This document shows positions 45,511 to 56,011 of a stretch of 64,000 nt of DNA, piece after piece. The first letter of the stretch is position 1; the number at the start of each line of letters is the position of its first letter. The stretch spans positions 18,285,018 through 18,349,017 of the forward strand of contig JAJEKV010000020.1 in the NCBI GenBank assembly GCA_021234155.1, written 5' to 3'. This stretch comes from Isoetes taiwanensis (taxonomy: Eukaryota > Streptophyta > Lycopodiopsida > Isoetales > Isoetaceae). The notes below the pieces were generated by a model. That model had not been told where the DNA came from. It did not search any database and saw only the letters and a program-made list of their open reading frames with translations. The translations under genes were made by a program, and so were the position numbers.

Positions 45511-46269
45511 TCAAGCAGGTTTATAAAACAGATTATTAGTGTTTGCTGGTGCCGGGAGCCGAAGCTGTTGAGGAGCTGGAGCCAGTAGAGATTTAGATGG
45601 ACATGACGCTGCTAAATGGCCTGGTTGCTGACAAATATAGCAAAGATTAGAACCTTTAAGCCCAAACTGGAAACCAAACCGCTTCTTGGAGGTCCTACTT
45701 AGCTCAGAAGCTAGTTTCCTGGCATCCCTTAACCGTTTATCACTATCACACCAATTAAATTCTCCCATTTCGTAGCATTCAGCCACTGTTGGTCCTTCCC
45801 TGTCCCTTATCCAGACATAATTCTCCCTATTTGAAACCAAATTTGTACCTTTGTCAATAATCGCTTTGCTTGCTGGATCTAACGTCTTCTGGAGCCGCAT
45901 ATGACTTTTCAGCTCCGCAAATGACTCCTCAACCTCGTTCAAAAAATCCCATTGCTTGATATTCCCATCAAATTTGAGGGCATGAGCCCTAGCTTTCTTG
46001 CTCTTCCGCTGGATTTCTTCCTGAAGAGAAGCAACCTTGGATTCCAGAGCTACCACATCCTCTGCTTTAGCACCACCTAAGGCTGCAATCTTGGACTCCA
46101 TAGCGCCGCCCAGACCAGCAATTTTGGATTCTAGAAGGCTTTCCATGGCCTGTAACCATGCTGGAGACTCCTCAACAGTAGGCACTCTTGATTTTGGATC
46201 ATTCAAAGAACCAGAAGCTTCTGTGATAGGCCTCTTTCCCAGCTTGAGAGGATTCATTTTTGGGGCCAT
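45511..46269 (-). CDS. zinc-knuckle Gag-like protein, probably of a DIRS-like element (copy 2, intact)
   Basis: 252 codons from the Met at 46269 (MAPKMNPLKLGKR). The frame is open 31 codons further upstream, but that part is hydrophobic and untypical, so I take it as 5' UTR. Residues about 40-105 contain paired LESKIAGLGG/MESKIAALGG repeats followed by a coiled-coil segment. Residues about 110-200 carry a conserved-looking block (KFDGNIKQWDFL, GTNLVSNRENYVWIRDREG, CYEMGEFNWCDSDKRLRDAR). A CX2CX4HX4C knuckle (CYICQQPGHLAASC) lies near residue 220. Block order and knuckle resemble ORF1/Gag of tyrosine-recombinase retroelements. The RT start on the same strand at 44025 supports this. Function inferred: RNA packaging. 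Confidence 0.6.
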   Translation of the reverse strand: MAPKMNPLKLGKRPITEASGSLNDPKSRVPTVEESPAWLQAMESLLESKIAGLGGAMESKIAALGGAKAEDVVALESKVASLQEEIQRKSKKARAHALKFDGNIKQWDFLNEVEESFAELKSHMRLQKTLDPASKAIIDKGTNLVSNRENYVWIRDREGPTVAECYEMGEFNWCDSDKRLRDARKLASELSRTSKKRFGFQFGLKGSNLCYICQQPGHLAASCPSKSLLAPAPQQLRLPAPANTNNLFYKPA

Positions 46270-48161
46270 TGATGACACAGAGAAGCAAGAAACAGTTTGA
46301 AGGAATGGGCAAACAAAACGAAATGGTAGAAAGGGAATAAGTAAGGCTGGATAAAATTCCACGAAAGGAAGAACTACGGGAAATTGGTAGCCTGGATCCC
46401 TTGCCCAGATCTAAATCGGATGTGAAGATATTCTGAAGGCAAAGAAACAAATATGAAGCACCAAAGAAACAAATATGAAGCACCGTTTGCTGAAATAAAA
46501 CAAAGCTTGGAAGACGTCGAACATGCAAAGGAGAAAACCAAAAAACCACAATGGAAAACGTATGCAAATAAAATGGACGAAAGAGGGAGGCTGTGTAGCC
46601 GTGGGGCTAGACACTCCAAGAAGAAAGAGATGCTCGTTGAGGAAGTTGATGGAGGAAAACCTGCGAGACAAGGGACTTCACAAAGGACAAAATAACTGTC
46701 AAGCAACTACCTTCAAGAACTTCATTTACCTTCAATTCTTTGAAAATGAAGGTAAATGTCACTTAAAAAGGTACTGGTAACAACATGTTGCCTTAAGCTT
46801 ATTTGGTTAAGATCCTTTTAGAATTTGTAGGTAGTCTAGTTTAGCTTGCTTTTGAGTTGATCATAATTGCAAAACAGAAAAACCAGAAAAAGAAAAGACA
46901 AAAAATAAGTGTAGAAATACTTGTATTAGTTTAAATTCATTATGCAATGAGATGATTTAATTATAGTTGTTTATGCTTAAGTGATCTACTGTTGAGACTA
47001 ATGCAAAGCAGGGAAATGTATGCAGGTTAAGGCCAAAACTTTGGATTTGTGCTCCTAAAGTCTCTGATTTCCATGCAGGAGCATCTGAAGTGTTCATTCA
47101 TACATATCATCTTCACAAATTCACTTTATATTCTTCCAGACTTCTTCATATTTGATGTTGCCGCCATTACTGCCATAACAGCAGCTCATTACACTAACAA
47201 GCATCTTGTCACATGCAAGACCATCCTTCGCACATTCATTCTATAATAATCTGCTCAAGAGTTGCCCTTGATCCACACAAGCTTGTTTTATTATTCCCTA
47301 TTCAGATTCATTAAGCTGCTATTATATCTCCATCTAGCAGTTTACTTGTTCTAATTATAATCTCATTTGTCATGCAGGATTCACCTGTTCTATACGTTCA
47401 TAATCACATGCATCTCATCTGGATCACTTATTACCATTTGTTGCTCTCATCCATTGCAGGATCGCAAGTTGCCAACCATATCTTCATATTGGCAACTAAC
47501 AGGAATTTCAATTGATTCATTTGCAAAAAAAATTCAGAGGCTGGGGGACCAGCCTATCTTTTCTGTTTGGCATGATGCTGCCATGCAATGGCAACGTAGA
47601 AGAGAATTGCACATAAGGACATGTTTAAACCTGCATATTGACTTGAGCATATGAATATGAGTACTACAAATTTGAAGACTCTCATCCCTGAAGATGACAA
47701 GTAGACACTTGCTTGAAGAGCCAAGGAGAGGACATTCATTGAGGACCACACAAGCTAAGCAAAGAAGTGAGATTCAAGCTAGAATTTGAAGATTGGAAGA
47801 CCCCTCAAATTGACTTGGTATGTGGCTAATTTTTGAGTTCTTGGCATGAGTACCATTTCACATGATTCACCTCTATAGTTCATCATCTTGTTCCTATTCA
47901 AAAACACCCCACTTGCCTCATATTCCATGTCTCACCCCCGGGGGATGCACCTATCATATAGGGGGCATGCCACCTGCGTGCAAGGGGTTGGCAAAAACCC
48001 CCTTGTATACGTGTTTGAATTTTTTCAAAAACCCCCTTTCCAGCCATATACAGTGCCAAAATAGCCCTAAAAACCCCAAAAAACTACCCCTAGGTGCGAG
48101 TATATGTACGGTTTAAGGGGAAAACAAACCCTTTCGGGTCACTCACGTGGTTTGTATGGCC
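46270..48161. other. upstream part of DIRS-like relic and unassigned sequence (copy 2)
   Basis: Equivalent to 19876-21764. A clear tandem duplication of the 22-bp word CAAAGAAACAAATATGAAGCAC is seen at 46440-46483. No gene supported. The unit ends at 48161. Confidence 0.5.
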
Positions 48162-48343
48162 AAAACTATGTGAACCCCCCTTGGTCTCACCTTCATATCC
48201 CTTTATAGCCTTTTCTTTAGTCTAAACATATCATTCATGCACCATTCACACATCACATATTCACTATGCCACCACCACATTGAAAGAACAAAAAATTCCG
48301 CTCAATTTGGCCTCTCCCATGATCTAAGATCATATTCTCTCTC

Positions 48344-49107
48344 TGTGACGTCCCCTACTCATATACGGTGCACTCACCGTATACAAACAGGAGTTCATCC
48401 CCCATACCAGCTCCATGCTAATATAGGGCCCTCCACGTATCACTGCAACCTTGAAGAGTTCCAGTGGGAAGAATGAAGGGGTCCTTTACCCTGTCTCCCT
48501 CGGGGCCTACCTAGGCTGGGAAGCGTAAAACATACATGTCGGTAGTACATACATCAACATCATATGACCATCACGAAGGATGGTCCTCCACATATCTGCA
48601 TAGACAAAGATCAAAGACATCACATGGGGAATCCTACCCAAGGCTCGAGACTCAAAGGGATGACTGGCGGCTTGGGTCTCCGAGTTCATTGCGCATTTAA
48701 TTCATGGCAATGGATTTGGCGGCATAAGAACATGGCATTGGGTTGTCCACTCCATCCGCCCCTCCCCTGTGCACACTTTGCGAGTAGGCTGAAAAGTGTT
48801 GGGGACTGGACCGTAGCCCGCCGGATGCATAGCCAAAAGGGCTACTCACGGGGTCATCATCCCAGTTCGATGGGGCAGGTAGGGATCACTCCCTCCAGAG
48901 ATCTACATGCTGACTCAAGGTGACTAGAGGGCCACTGCCCGTATTCGACTGAACCCACTGGAAAGTCATGAACACCACTTCACGGGTGTCGAGCCCATGC
49001 CTTACCCACACTCAGTGGTAAGCCATTAGACCTAGTCACAATGATCCCCGGTAGGCCTTACACACCAGAGGGATCGTTCAAGAGTCAGAACACGAACCTC
49101 CTTCGAC
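48344..49107 (-). repeat. LTR fragment A (3' end at 48344, minus strand)
   Basis: Inverted copy of 55232-56010, matched from the LTR 3' terminus (minus strand reads ...GGGGACGTCACA) inward to about 49107, where similarity stops. No PBS follows the LTR terminus, so this is a 3' or solo LTR, truncated where the Penelope-like segment begins. A small hairpin ATACGGTG...CACCGTAT lies at 48362-48382. Confidence 0.7.
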
Positions 49108-49312
49108 TAAATGCTGTGAAGGATGTTGGTTGGAGATTTTGGTTGACACGTCTAAAGGTCTATGGCTCTTACAACTTGCTTGTTGAGGAAGTAGACACTT
49201 CCTTCTGGAAGAACTTGGGTTTTGCTATTGCAACTTAATAAAATATCTATGTAAATAGTGATCTTTTGTATGGACGCACTTTTATCTATATAACAGAAAC
49301 CTTTTTCAAAAA
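49108..49312. other. leader segment before the Penelope-like RT frame
   Basis: Contains a short open stretch ending near 49238 that continues nothing obvious. A TTTTTCAAAAATTGCAG acceptor-like site precedes the RT frame, so an upstream exon is possible but not seen. Confidence 0.4.
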
Positions 49313-51442
49313 TTGCAGGATACACATGTTGTGTCTAAATCTCTTATTCCCTATATGGGTCGCATGAAAGTGGTTAAAGATAATCCTATGAGATTCATTT
49401 ACATACACCTATTGTATGTCAATAGAATCTTTGAACTAGTGAACTTGAAGAGATTATTTGCTATATGTTGCAGTCAGATTTTAAATCTTCATGACCCTAC
49501 ACTATTAGATGATATTGTTTATGGCTGGAAATACCTTCCTAATGTAAAATCATCATGGTATAAGCCGAGGGACACATTTTGCAATTTTGCATGCTTTGAT
49601 AATATGAGATGCCACTGTGCGGATATTATTTGGTTTAAACCTTTCCTGAAAAGAGGTGAAGATGGGGATGAACATGTCATAACCCTCTCCACAAATATTT
49701 GCTTACATTCTAGGGATGAAATAAAATATGGCTTGAACCATATCCCCCTAAAAAATCCTAATAAAGGCATGGTTATTATTGAAGTACTCAAGGCATGGGA
49801 GCAAACTATTTTGTATTTGGAAAATAAGGTTGGCAAAATATGTCCACTTATGACTGAAAGGTCCATGGGTTTTATCAAATGGAAGATCAAGCTGCTGGTA
49901 CAAGAGGGTAGCTTGAATAAAAGAAAAAGAATTCGAATCCCTATAAAATCAAGGGCATATGATTCAACTATGGAAAAGAGATGGATCCAACAACATTTAT
50001 TTATATCTGGAGCTGATAAAGCTGAAAATACACCGGTATTCATTTGTAAGAATTACATAAGAAAATTGGCCTTGAACAGAGTTGGTAGCCCTGACTTTGA
50101 ATTATCTGTAGATGAAGATGGATTCCCAAAGTCACCACTAGCAATAAATGATAAGTGTCGTCAAGACATGAAATATATTGCTAAGAATGTTAGGATTGGA
50201 GACTTGGGCTTACCTTATTTAATGGGGACATTTAAAGCCCACAAAAATAAGTTTAGATGGCTGACTAATGCATCTGATTGTATATTTTCGGATATGGCTT
50301 GCCTTATTACGGAAGCTATCAAATCACTCATACCTACATTCAATGAGCTGAGCCACCAAGTGGACACTACTGTTAAAAGATTTCTGGGTACAAATACTAG
50401 ATCTTTATGGTGGATAGATTCTACGATCGATCTAGCTATCAACCTACCGGAGAAAATACACCATACGTGGGTAGCAGACATCACAAGATGCTATGAAACA
50501 ATACCGTTATTTGGCGAGGATGGGATCACCACAATATGTGAAAAGTTGTTCTTAAAAGTATATGAAATGAAGCATCCTCAGAGGTTAATTGGGTTTTGGA
50601 AAGCTTCATCGTATAAATTTACATGGAGAACTAGATTTCCAAATTCCAATAATTGCTTTGAGATAACCCTTGAGGAACTGATTGCTATAAACAATTATTT
50701 ACTCACTAATTGTTATGTTCAAGTTGGAGACAGAGTATGGAGGCAAATAAGAGGCATCCCAATGGGATTTTCGTGTTCACCACTATGGTGTAATATTTAT
50801 CTCATGTTCTATGAAGTTAACTTCATTAAGAGGTTGGTAAAATTGGGAAAAGTTCAATATCTCAGTTTGTTCAAGGATGCATTTAGATACATGGATGATC
50901 TAAGCATATTTAATAATCCACTAATGGATTTATTCGTTGATCCAAGACAGCCTAGGAATTCTGATAACCCTTACTGGATTTACCCTTTGGAATTTTTAGA
51001 GATAAAAAAGGAAGAATCTCCGCAAATATTGCCCCAATACGATTTGGGTCTGCCAAGATGTAATTTCCTGAACATGCATGTGCAGGTCATTGACCAGGTT
51101 CATGGATCTTATATTACTACAAAATTTGATAAGAGGAGGTTGCTTCAGTTCCCATTTAACCAATACATACAGTTGGCATCAAACAGAAAAATTAGCCAAT
51201 GCTATAATCTTATGATTCCTCAGGTGATATTATTGTTGTATTTATGTAAGCGTCCTGAGGAATTCCTGGAGGAAATACAAAAGACGATCTGGGTCTTTAA
51301 AAATAATGGGTTTTCTGTACAAAGGCTGATCAATATTATTACAAAAGTGATTCAAAATGCAAATGTACCTGGTGCTTCTATAGCAAAATATGAAAACTAT
51401 AAAGAGATTCTCAGGGAGAAGCTTATCGGCATAAGCATTTAG
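49313..51442 (+). CDS. Penelope-like reverse transcriptase, long open frame
   Basis: An uninterrupted frame of 709 codons, with the strongest coding signal in the window. It opens at a TTG directly after an acceptor-like TTGCAG; the first ATG is at 49355. Residues 90-102 hold a Cys cluster (C90, C94, C100, C102), then HVIT and GLNHIPL. RT blocks are: FKAHKNKFRWLTNAS (307-321), catalytic ADITRCYETIP (motif A, 388-398), IRGIPMGFSCSP (motif B, 479-490), YMDDL (motif C, 526-530), and FLNMHVQV with TKFDKRRLLQFPF (585-615). A helical thumb-like C-terminus follows. The GIPMG-SP and YMDD motifs and the N-terminal extension fit Penelope-like elements rather than LINE or LTR RTs. No GIY-YIG endonuclease is seen at the C-terminus, and none upstream, so it is endonuclease-lacking or 5'-truncated. 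Confidence 0.8.
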   Translation: MQDTHVVSKSLIPYMGRMKVVKDNPMRFIYIHLLYVNRIFELVNLKRLFAICCSQILNLHDPTLLDDIVYGWKYLPNVKSSWYKPRDTFCNFACFDNMRCHCADIIWFKPFLKRGEDGDEHVITLSTNICLHSRDEIKYGLNHIPLKNPNKGMVIIEVLKAWEQTILYLENKVGKICPLMTERSMGFIKWKIKLLVQEGSLNKRKRIRIPIKSRAYDSTMEKRWIQQHLFISGADKAENTPVFICKNYIRKLALNRVGSPDFELSVDEDGFPKSPLAINDKCRQDMKYIAKNVRIGDLGLPYLMGTFKAHKNKFRWLTNASDCIFSDMACLITEAIKSLIPTFNELSHQVDTTVKRFLGTNTRSLWWIDSTIDLAINLPEKIHHTWVADITRCYETIPLFGEDGITTICEKLFLKVYEMKHPQRLIGFWKASSYKFTWRTRFPNSNNCFEITLEELIAINNYLLTNCYVQVGDRVWRQIRGIPMGFSCSPLWCNIYLMFYEVNFIKRLVKLGKVQYLSLFKDAFRYMDDLSIFNNPLMDLFVDPRQPRNSDNPYWIYPLEFLEIKKEESPQILPQYDLGLPRCNFLNMHVQVIDQVHGSYITTKFDKRRLLQFPFNQYIQLASNRKISQCYNLMIPQVILLLYLCKRPEEFLEEIQKTIWVFKNNGFSVQRLINIITKVIQNANVPGASIAKYENYKEILREKLIGISI

Positions 51443-52962
51443 GCCTATTTAGAGATGGAGGATGAGATTTTTTTATGCAAGGCCGGCTGTAAATTACAAG
51501 CTCTCTTATAAGTTCCTAGTATATGGTATAGGGTTTAGATAAAATACAAATCTTCTCAATTTATGTCATGTATGGTTTGCCACATGGCAAAGACCTGTGA
51601 TTCGGACCAAAAGAGGAAAAAACCGACATAGGATTATTTATGCATGTCGGAATATGGAGACATGGCCGATTTTCTAAGGGATGGATTCATGAGGTCGGCC
51701 GGTGGGTCTTCTAGCTCAAAATCCGAGGCATTATCTGGATTCCTGAACCGAAAAAGTTCTGGGCTTCAAGATTTGTGCAGAATAGGCATCGACCTGCAGG
51801 TTCGAAATGTTAAATGGTGGATTATGGAACACATGTTCTTGAATCTAACCATTTCTGATACATGATCTCTGCATTTATAGTTGCGCTATCCAGGTTCTGG
51901 CAATATAATCGGAGCTTTGGAGCATCTCATGGAAAATTAGTCCTTAAGGATTATGTAAGATTCCTCTTACTTTATATGAATTTATGTTAATGGGTCCATT
52001 TGTGGAAGTATTTGTGGCATTTCTTAGGAATAGATAAGACCATATAGGCTAATCGGATTCTTAACAAAGATAAGGAGCTTAAACTAATGGAACACGGGCC
52101 CTGAAGAAATAGGAGATTCAAGTTACATGGAAATTGAAGAGGATCTTGAACCTCTCCTAGACGACAATCAGGTTAGACATAGTGGTTTTAATGGATTGAC
52201 TAGAGGTTATGGAATACTGCATGAAATGGTATGAATTTCATGGAAGGAGGTATATTAATCCAAGGGGTTAGAATTTAGGCTTGATGGAACTTCTCAATGC
52301 TGGATATTACTTGTGAAGCTTACTGTTGATCAGAACGTTCTGAGACATGGCTTGTTAAACAGTAATAAAAGAAAAAAAGCATTAATGTAAAAATTAAGTC
52401 TATGGCTATTTGTAAATTAACACCTTGGTTGATGCATTTAGATAAGTGTTTTAGAAGAATGTGATGGTAATGAGTTAAAACGTTTATTGAACTGTGATTG
52501 AATTTGGATCACTAACCGGTTTTTTTTTATGACACATTATCTTTGCATAGCATTAACATGGTGGGATTGTACATTGAAGGCATAATTTAGCATGGTCCAA
52601 TAAGACTACCTTAAATAAACTCTTAGATATCCATGACACCGATAACAAGGGGGGTTTCATAAAAAGCACTGACACCTGTCTTCCCATTCCATGCATCTGT
52701 TCTAACACATGTTTTTTGGTTTGGATGGTGGCAGGTTAGCTTTTCCCACCTGGATACGGGATGATAAAATTTAAGAGTAGATCAAATCACGGACATGCTT
52801 TATTATTATAATATTTTACTTTGAATATGGTGCTTGTATGCCATTTAAATGGATGGGGACTTTATTCTAAGATCCAGTAAGATATAATTCTCTTTCTCAA
52901 GGTAAGATTTTGCATTACTAGTTATCATATAGACCCCGTTCAGGGAGGTTGCTAGGAAATGG
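51443..52962. other. downstream flank of the Penelope-like RT
   Basis: No recognised gene. A 73-codon frame at 51644-51865 (Ser/Gly-rich) may be chance. Probably includes the 3' UTR of the Penelope-like element; no terminal repeat or telomere-like repeat was found. Confidence 0.5.
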
Positions 52963-52988
52963 CATATATATATATACATATATATATG
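52963..52988. repeat. (AT)n microsatellite
   Basis: An alternating AT run broken once by AC. It marks the truncated edge of LTR fragment B. Confidence 0.85.
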
Positions 52989-53400
52989 AATAACCACCAC
53001 GAAGGGTGGCACATCCATCCAAGTACAGACGGCAAAGAATATGCATCTAATCCTAAGGAAAACACCCCAAACCCCAGGTTCTACCCCGATTCAGACTCCT
53101 GTGAGGATGGACTGACGGCTCGGTCTCAAGAGATCAACAGACAGAGGTATAACCTGGCGTTGGCTGGCATAGAACATCGGCTAGGGTTGTCCACTCCATC
53201 CGCCCCTCCTGTGCACACTTTGCAGATGAGTCCAATCATGCTATTAATGTTCGTGCAAGACCCCACCCCCACTTCACCACTGTGTCCCTTGTTTGGTGCT
53301 AAGTCACTCCATAGCATCCACGACTCGGTGGTCTCTTGTACACAGGCCGCATCTAATGGGATAATGCATACTACAATACATGGGCTCAGAGGTCTCTACC
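52989..53400 (-). repeat. LTR fragment B, diverged member of the same family
   Basis: Same orientation as fragment A. It shares ACGAAGG-TGG, the stretch around CACTCCATCCGCCCCTCCTG and GTGCACACTTTGC with 48560-48790, and intervening words at lower similarity. It is an older relic. It may continue to about 53860, where a minus-strand CCAAATTAGGGCTTTTGTG leader-like sequence occurs. Confidence 0.5.
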
Positions 53401-55231
53401 CCCCGTAATTCCCCCATTTCAAGAGTAATACTATGCAAAGAACTATCAATCCATCATTTAAGAGCAAGTACAGAATCAGAGATAAGGAGAACTCACCTTT
53501 GCAATCAAGGGTTAGTTCCTACAGGTAAAGCATAGAGAACACAGAGAAACAGAAGAAATACACACAATAAGTGCCCACGGGGGCGCTACCCTACGAATAA
53601 CACAAGCTAAGCTACAGACTAACCGTCGAATCGGGCTTGGGATGGCTCCATCTCGATTTGCTGAAGGGTGCCTGGCTGCTGCTCCTCCTCCTCCATCTCC
53701 AATTGCTCCTAATTCGAATTGGGGCACAAAAGCCCTAATTTGGGTGTCCAAAATGGGAACCCTGCCTTGCCCAGTCGATTTGGGCCAGGTGGCAGCTCCG
53801 GGTTGGCTAACATTAACTAATTTAGTAGTTTAGGCCCTTTTAATATTAGATTAAGCCTTAAATTCGAATTAGAGTTAGGTTAGGTTTCCACCTTTATAAT
53901 TTAATTATTAACATAGCTAACCTTAGCTTATGAATAATTAATGTGCCATTAATTATTCATAGTGGACGGTCACGTATTTATACTTAAAAAGACGTATAAA
54001 TACGTGGAACGTCACAGAGGATGACATGGCAGTATGGAATGATGATGTGTCCAACAAGTTGGCAACATGTCTTTTTTCTTTTTGTGAGGTGGAAATGATG
54101 TGTGTGACACGTGTAGGGTGACATGGAGGCATTGGTAATGATGTGGCACAATGTGATGATGACATGTCCCCTTAAGTGTCAAAATGACTTTACTTAGGTC
54201 AAATTTTGAACTAATGAATTTTATGAAGGGTGACATGTTTGTGATGACATGGCAAGTCTTGTGGTAATGTGGATGATGATTTGGCAATTTTGGATGGTGA
54301 CATGGACGAATTTGGTACTAATGCACATTAGATTGCAACTTTTGTGTAACAACTTGTTTGTTTGCCTTTTTATGCTTTTCTTGGGAATTTTGTGCACTTT
54401 CTCTCTCTAGTTTGACTTTTAGAGAGTGTGACGTTCAAAGACAAAGATACGGTCCCGTGACGATATCGCATCGTTCGCCACGCCGCATTACACGCCACTC
54501 CAACCGACGCGGTATGCAGCCGACGTGTAGCCAGGTGAGTAGCCCTAGGGGGCAACTTGCTAGGTATGTGCACTTCTTATTAATGTGCACATGCACATTT
54601 ATTAAGGTGCACACATTTCCATGTAGGCACATTTGGCCACCTAGCCATTAAAGGCAAGTGGGCCCATTTCCAATTATCCCACATGCCTAAAGGGATAATT
54701 GGAAACCCTAAGTCCCAACCCTTGCCTATTTAAGTAGAAGAACCCTAACTTGCCCATTTTCGTTCCTAGGGTTTTAGAGCTCTGTTTTGGCTGCTCTATG
54801 AGTCAAAACCGCCTCCCAGACTCCGTCTGAGAGAATGGCACCATTAGTTTCCCTTGATTCGAAAGCTCAAAGAGGGATGGTCGAACTCGGTCGAGGAGCA
54901 ACTCATGGATCGGGGGTATGTAGTCGATTTAATGGTCTAAACCGCTTTTCCGGTCATTGTATCAAGAGGTTTAGCCTATTAAATCGCCTTTAGCAGCTAT
55001 CTAGATCTCTAGATGAGTAGATACTCAGACTCTAACTAAAGAACCTAACTCTATGATATAGATTAGATCTATGTTCTTTAGTTCTTCTGTGATGTATATG
55101 GATGATGTATCTCTGTGAACTCCTTGTATTGGGAAGGGGGTAGAGACTTCAAGCTTGGTAGTAGATGCTCCTAGATTAGCCTCTCTAGCACACCATAGAT
55201 TCGCCTGTGTACAAGAACCACACACCGGTTG
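53401..55231. other. LTR U3-like region upstream of LTR C
   Basis: No gene. Contains a perfect 33-bp palindrome (53929-53961: TATGAATAATTAATG, 3-base spacer, complement) and a 13-bp-stem hairpin CACGTATTTATAC...GTATAAATACGTG at 53971-54006. An array of GATGACATGGCA/GATGTGGCA boxes (54010-54310) and a TATA-like CTATTTAAGTA at 54726-54736 follow. This layout parallels the LTR relic at 15460-16965, so much of it is probably the U3/R part of LTR C. The LTR start could not be fixed. Confidence 0.45.
54726..54736 (+). promoter_or_regulatory. TATA-box candidate of LTR C
   Basis: CTATTTAAGTA, followed by AACCCTAACTTGCCC and TTCCTAGGGTTTTAGAGC, resembling a plant LTR transcription start region. Confidence 0.4.
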
Positions 55232-56010
55232 TGGGTGAAGGGGCCGACCGCTAAGAAGGAGGTTCGTGGTTCGACTCTTGAACCATCCCTCCGGGTGTGT
55301 AAGGCTCACACGGGGATCATTGTGACTAGGTCTAATGGCTTACCACCGAGTGTGGGTAAGGCATGGGCTCGACACCGTGAAGTGGTGTTCATGACTTTCC
55401 CGTGGGGTTCACCGAATACGGGCAAAGGGCCCTCTAGTCACCTTGAGTCAGCATGTAGATCTCTGGAGGGAGTGATCCCTACCCGCCCCATCGGAATCGG
55501 GATGATGACCCGTGAGTAGCCCTTTTGGCTATGCATCCGGCGGGCTCTGATCAGTCCCAACACTTTTCAGCCTACTCGCAAAGTGTGCATGTGAGGGGCG
55601 GATGGAGTGGACAACCCAATGCCATGTTCTTATGCCGCCAAATCCATTGCCATGAATTTCATGCTCCCAATGAACTGAGACCCAAGCCGCCGGGCCATCC
55701 CTTTGAGTCCGAGCCTTGGGTAGGATTCCCTATGTGATGTGTCGATCTTTGTCTATGCAGATATGTGGAGGACCATCCTTCGTGATGGTCATATGATGTT
55801 GATGTATGTACCACCGACATGTATGTTTACGCTTCCGCAGCCTAGGTAGGCCCCGAGGGAGACAGGTAAAGGACCCCTTCATTCTTCCCAATGGAACTCT
55901 TCAAGGTTGCGGTGATAATGGAGGGCCCTATATTAGCATGGAGCTGGTATGGGGATGAACTCTGTTTGTATACCGGTGAGTGCACCGTGATATGAGTAGG
56001 GGACGCCACA
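55232..56010 (+). repeat. LTR C, 5' LTR (conserved 3' part)
   Basis: Ends GAGTAGGGGACGCCACA and is followed after one base by a primer-binding site, so it is a 5' LTR on the plus strand. Matches fragment A in inverted orientation over its whole stated length. It probably extends upstream, as far as about 53.9 kb. Confidence 0.7.
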
Positions 56011-56011
56011 G

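Larger units (their letters stand above)
26381..48161 (+). repeat. tandem duplication unit, copy 2 (part matched inside the window)
   Basis: This is the second copy of the segment at 1-21764. The full unit probably starts at 21765, directly after copy 1 ends, giving a unit of about 26.4 kb with no spacer. If so, sequence like 21765-26380 should lie immediately upstream of base 1. Copy 2 is the better one for reading coding relics: the LINE 3' half and LINE ORF1 are nearly or fully open here but broken in copy 1. In some stretches, such as 31400-31560, copy 1 looks more regular instead. Confidence 0.93.

Noticed and set aside
49313-51442. Telomerase or the domesticated rvt gene as identity of the RT
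   Set aside because: No telomerase RNA-binding motifs are visible, and the catalytic site is YMDD with a standard motif B, unlike what I know of rvt genes; Penelope-like fits better.
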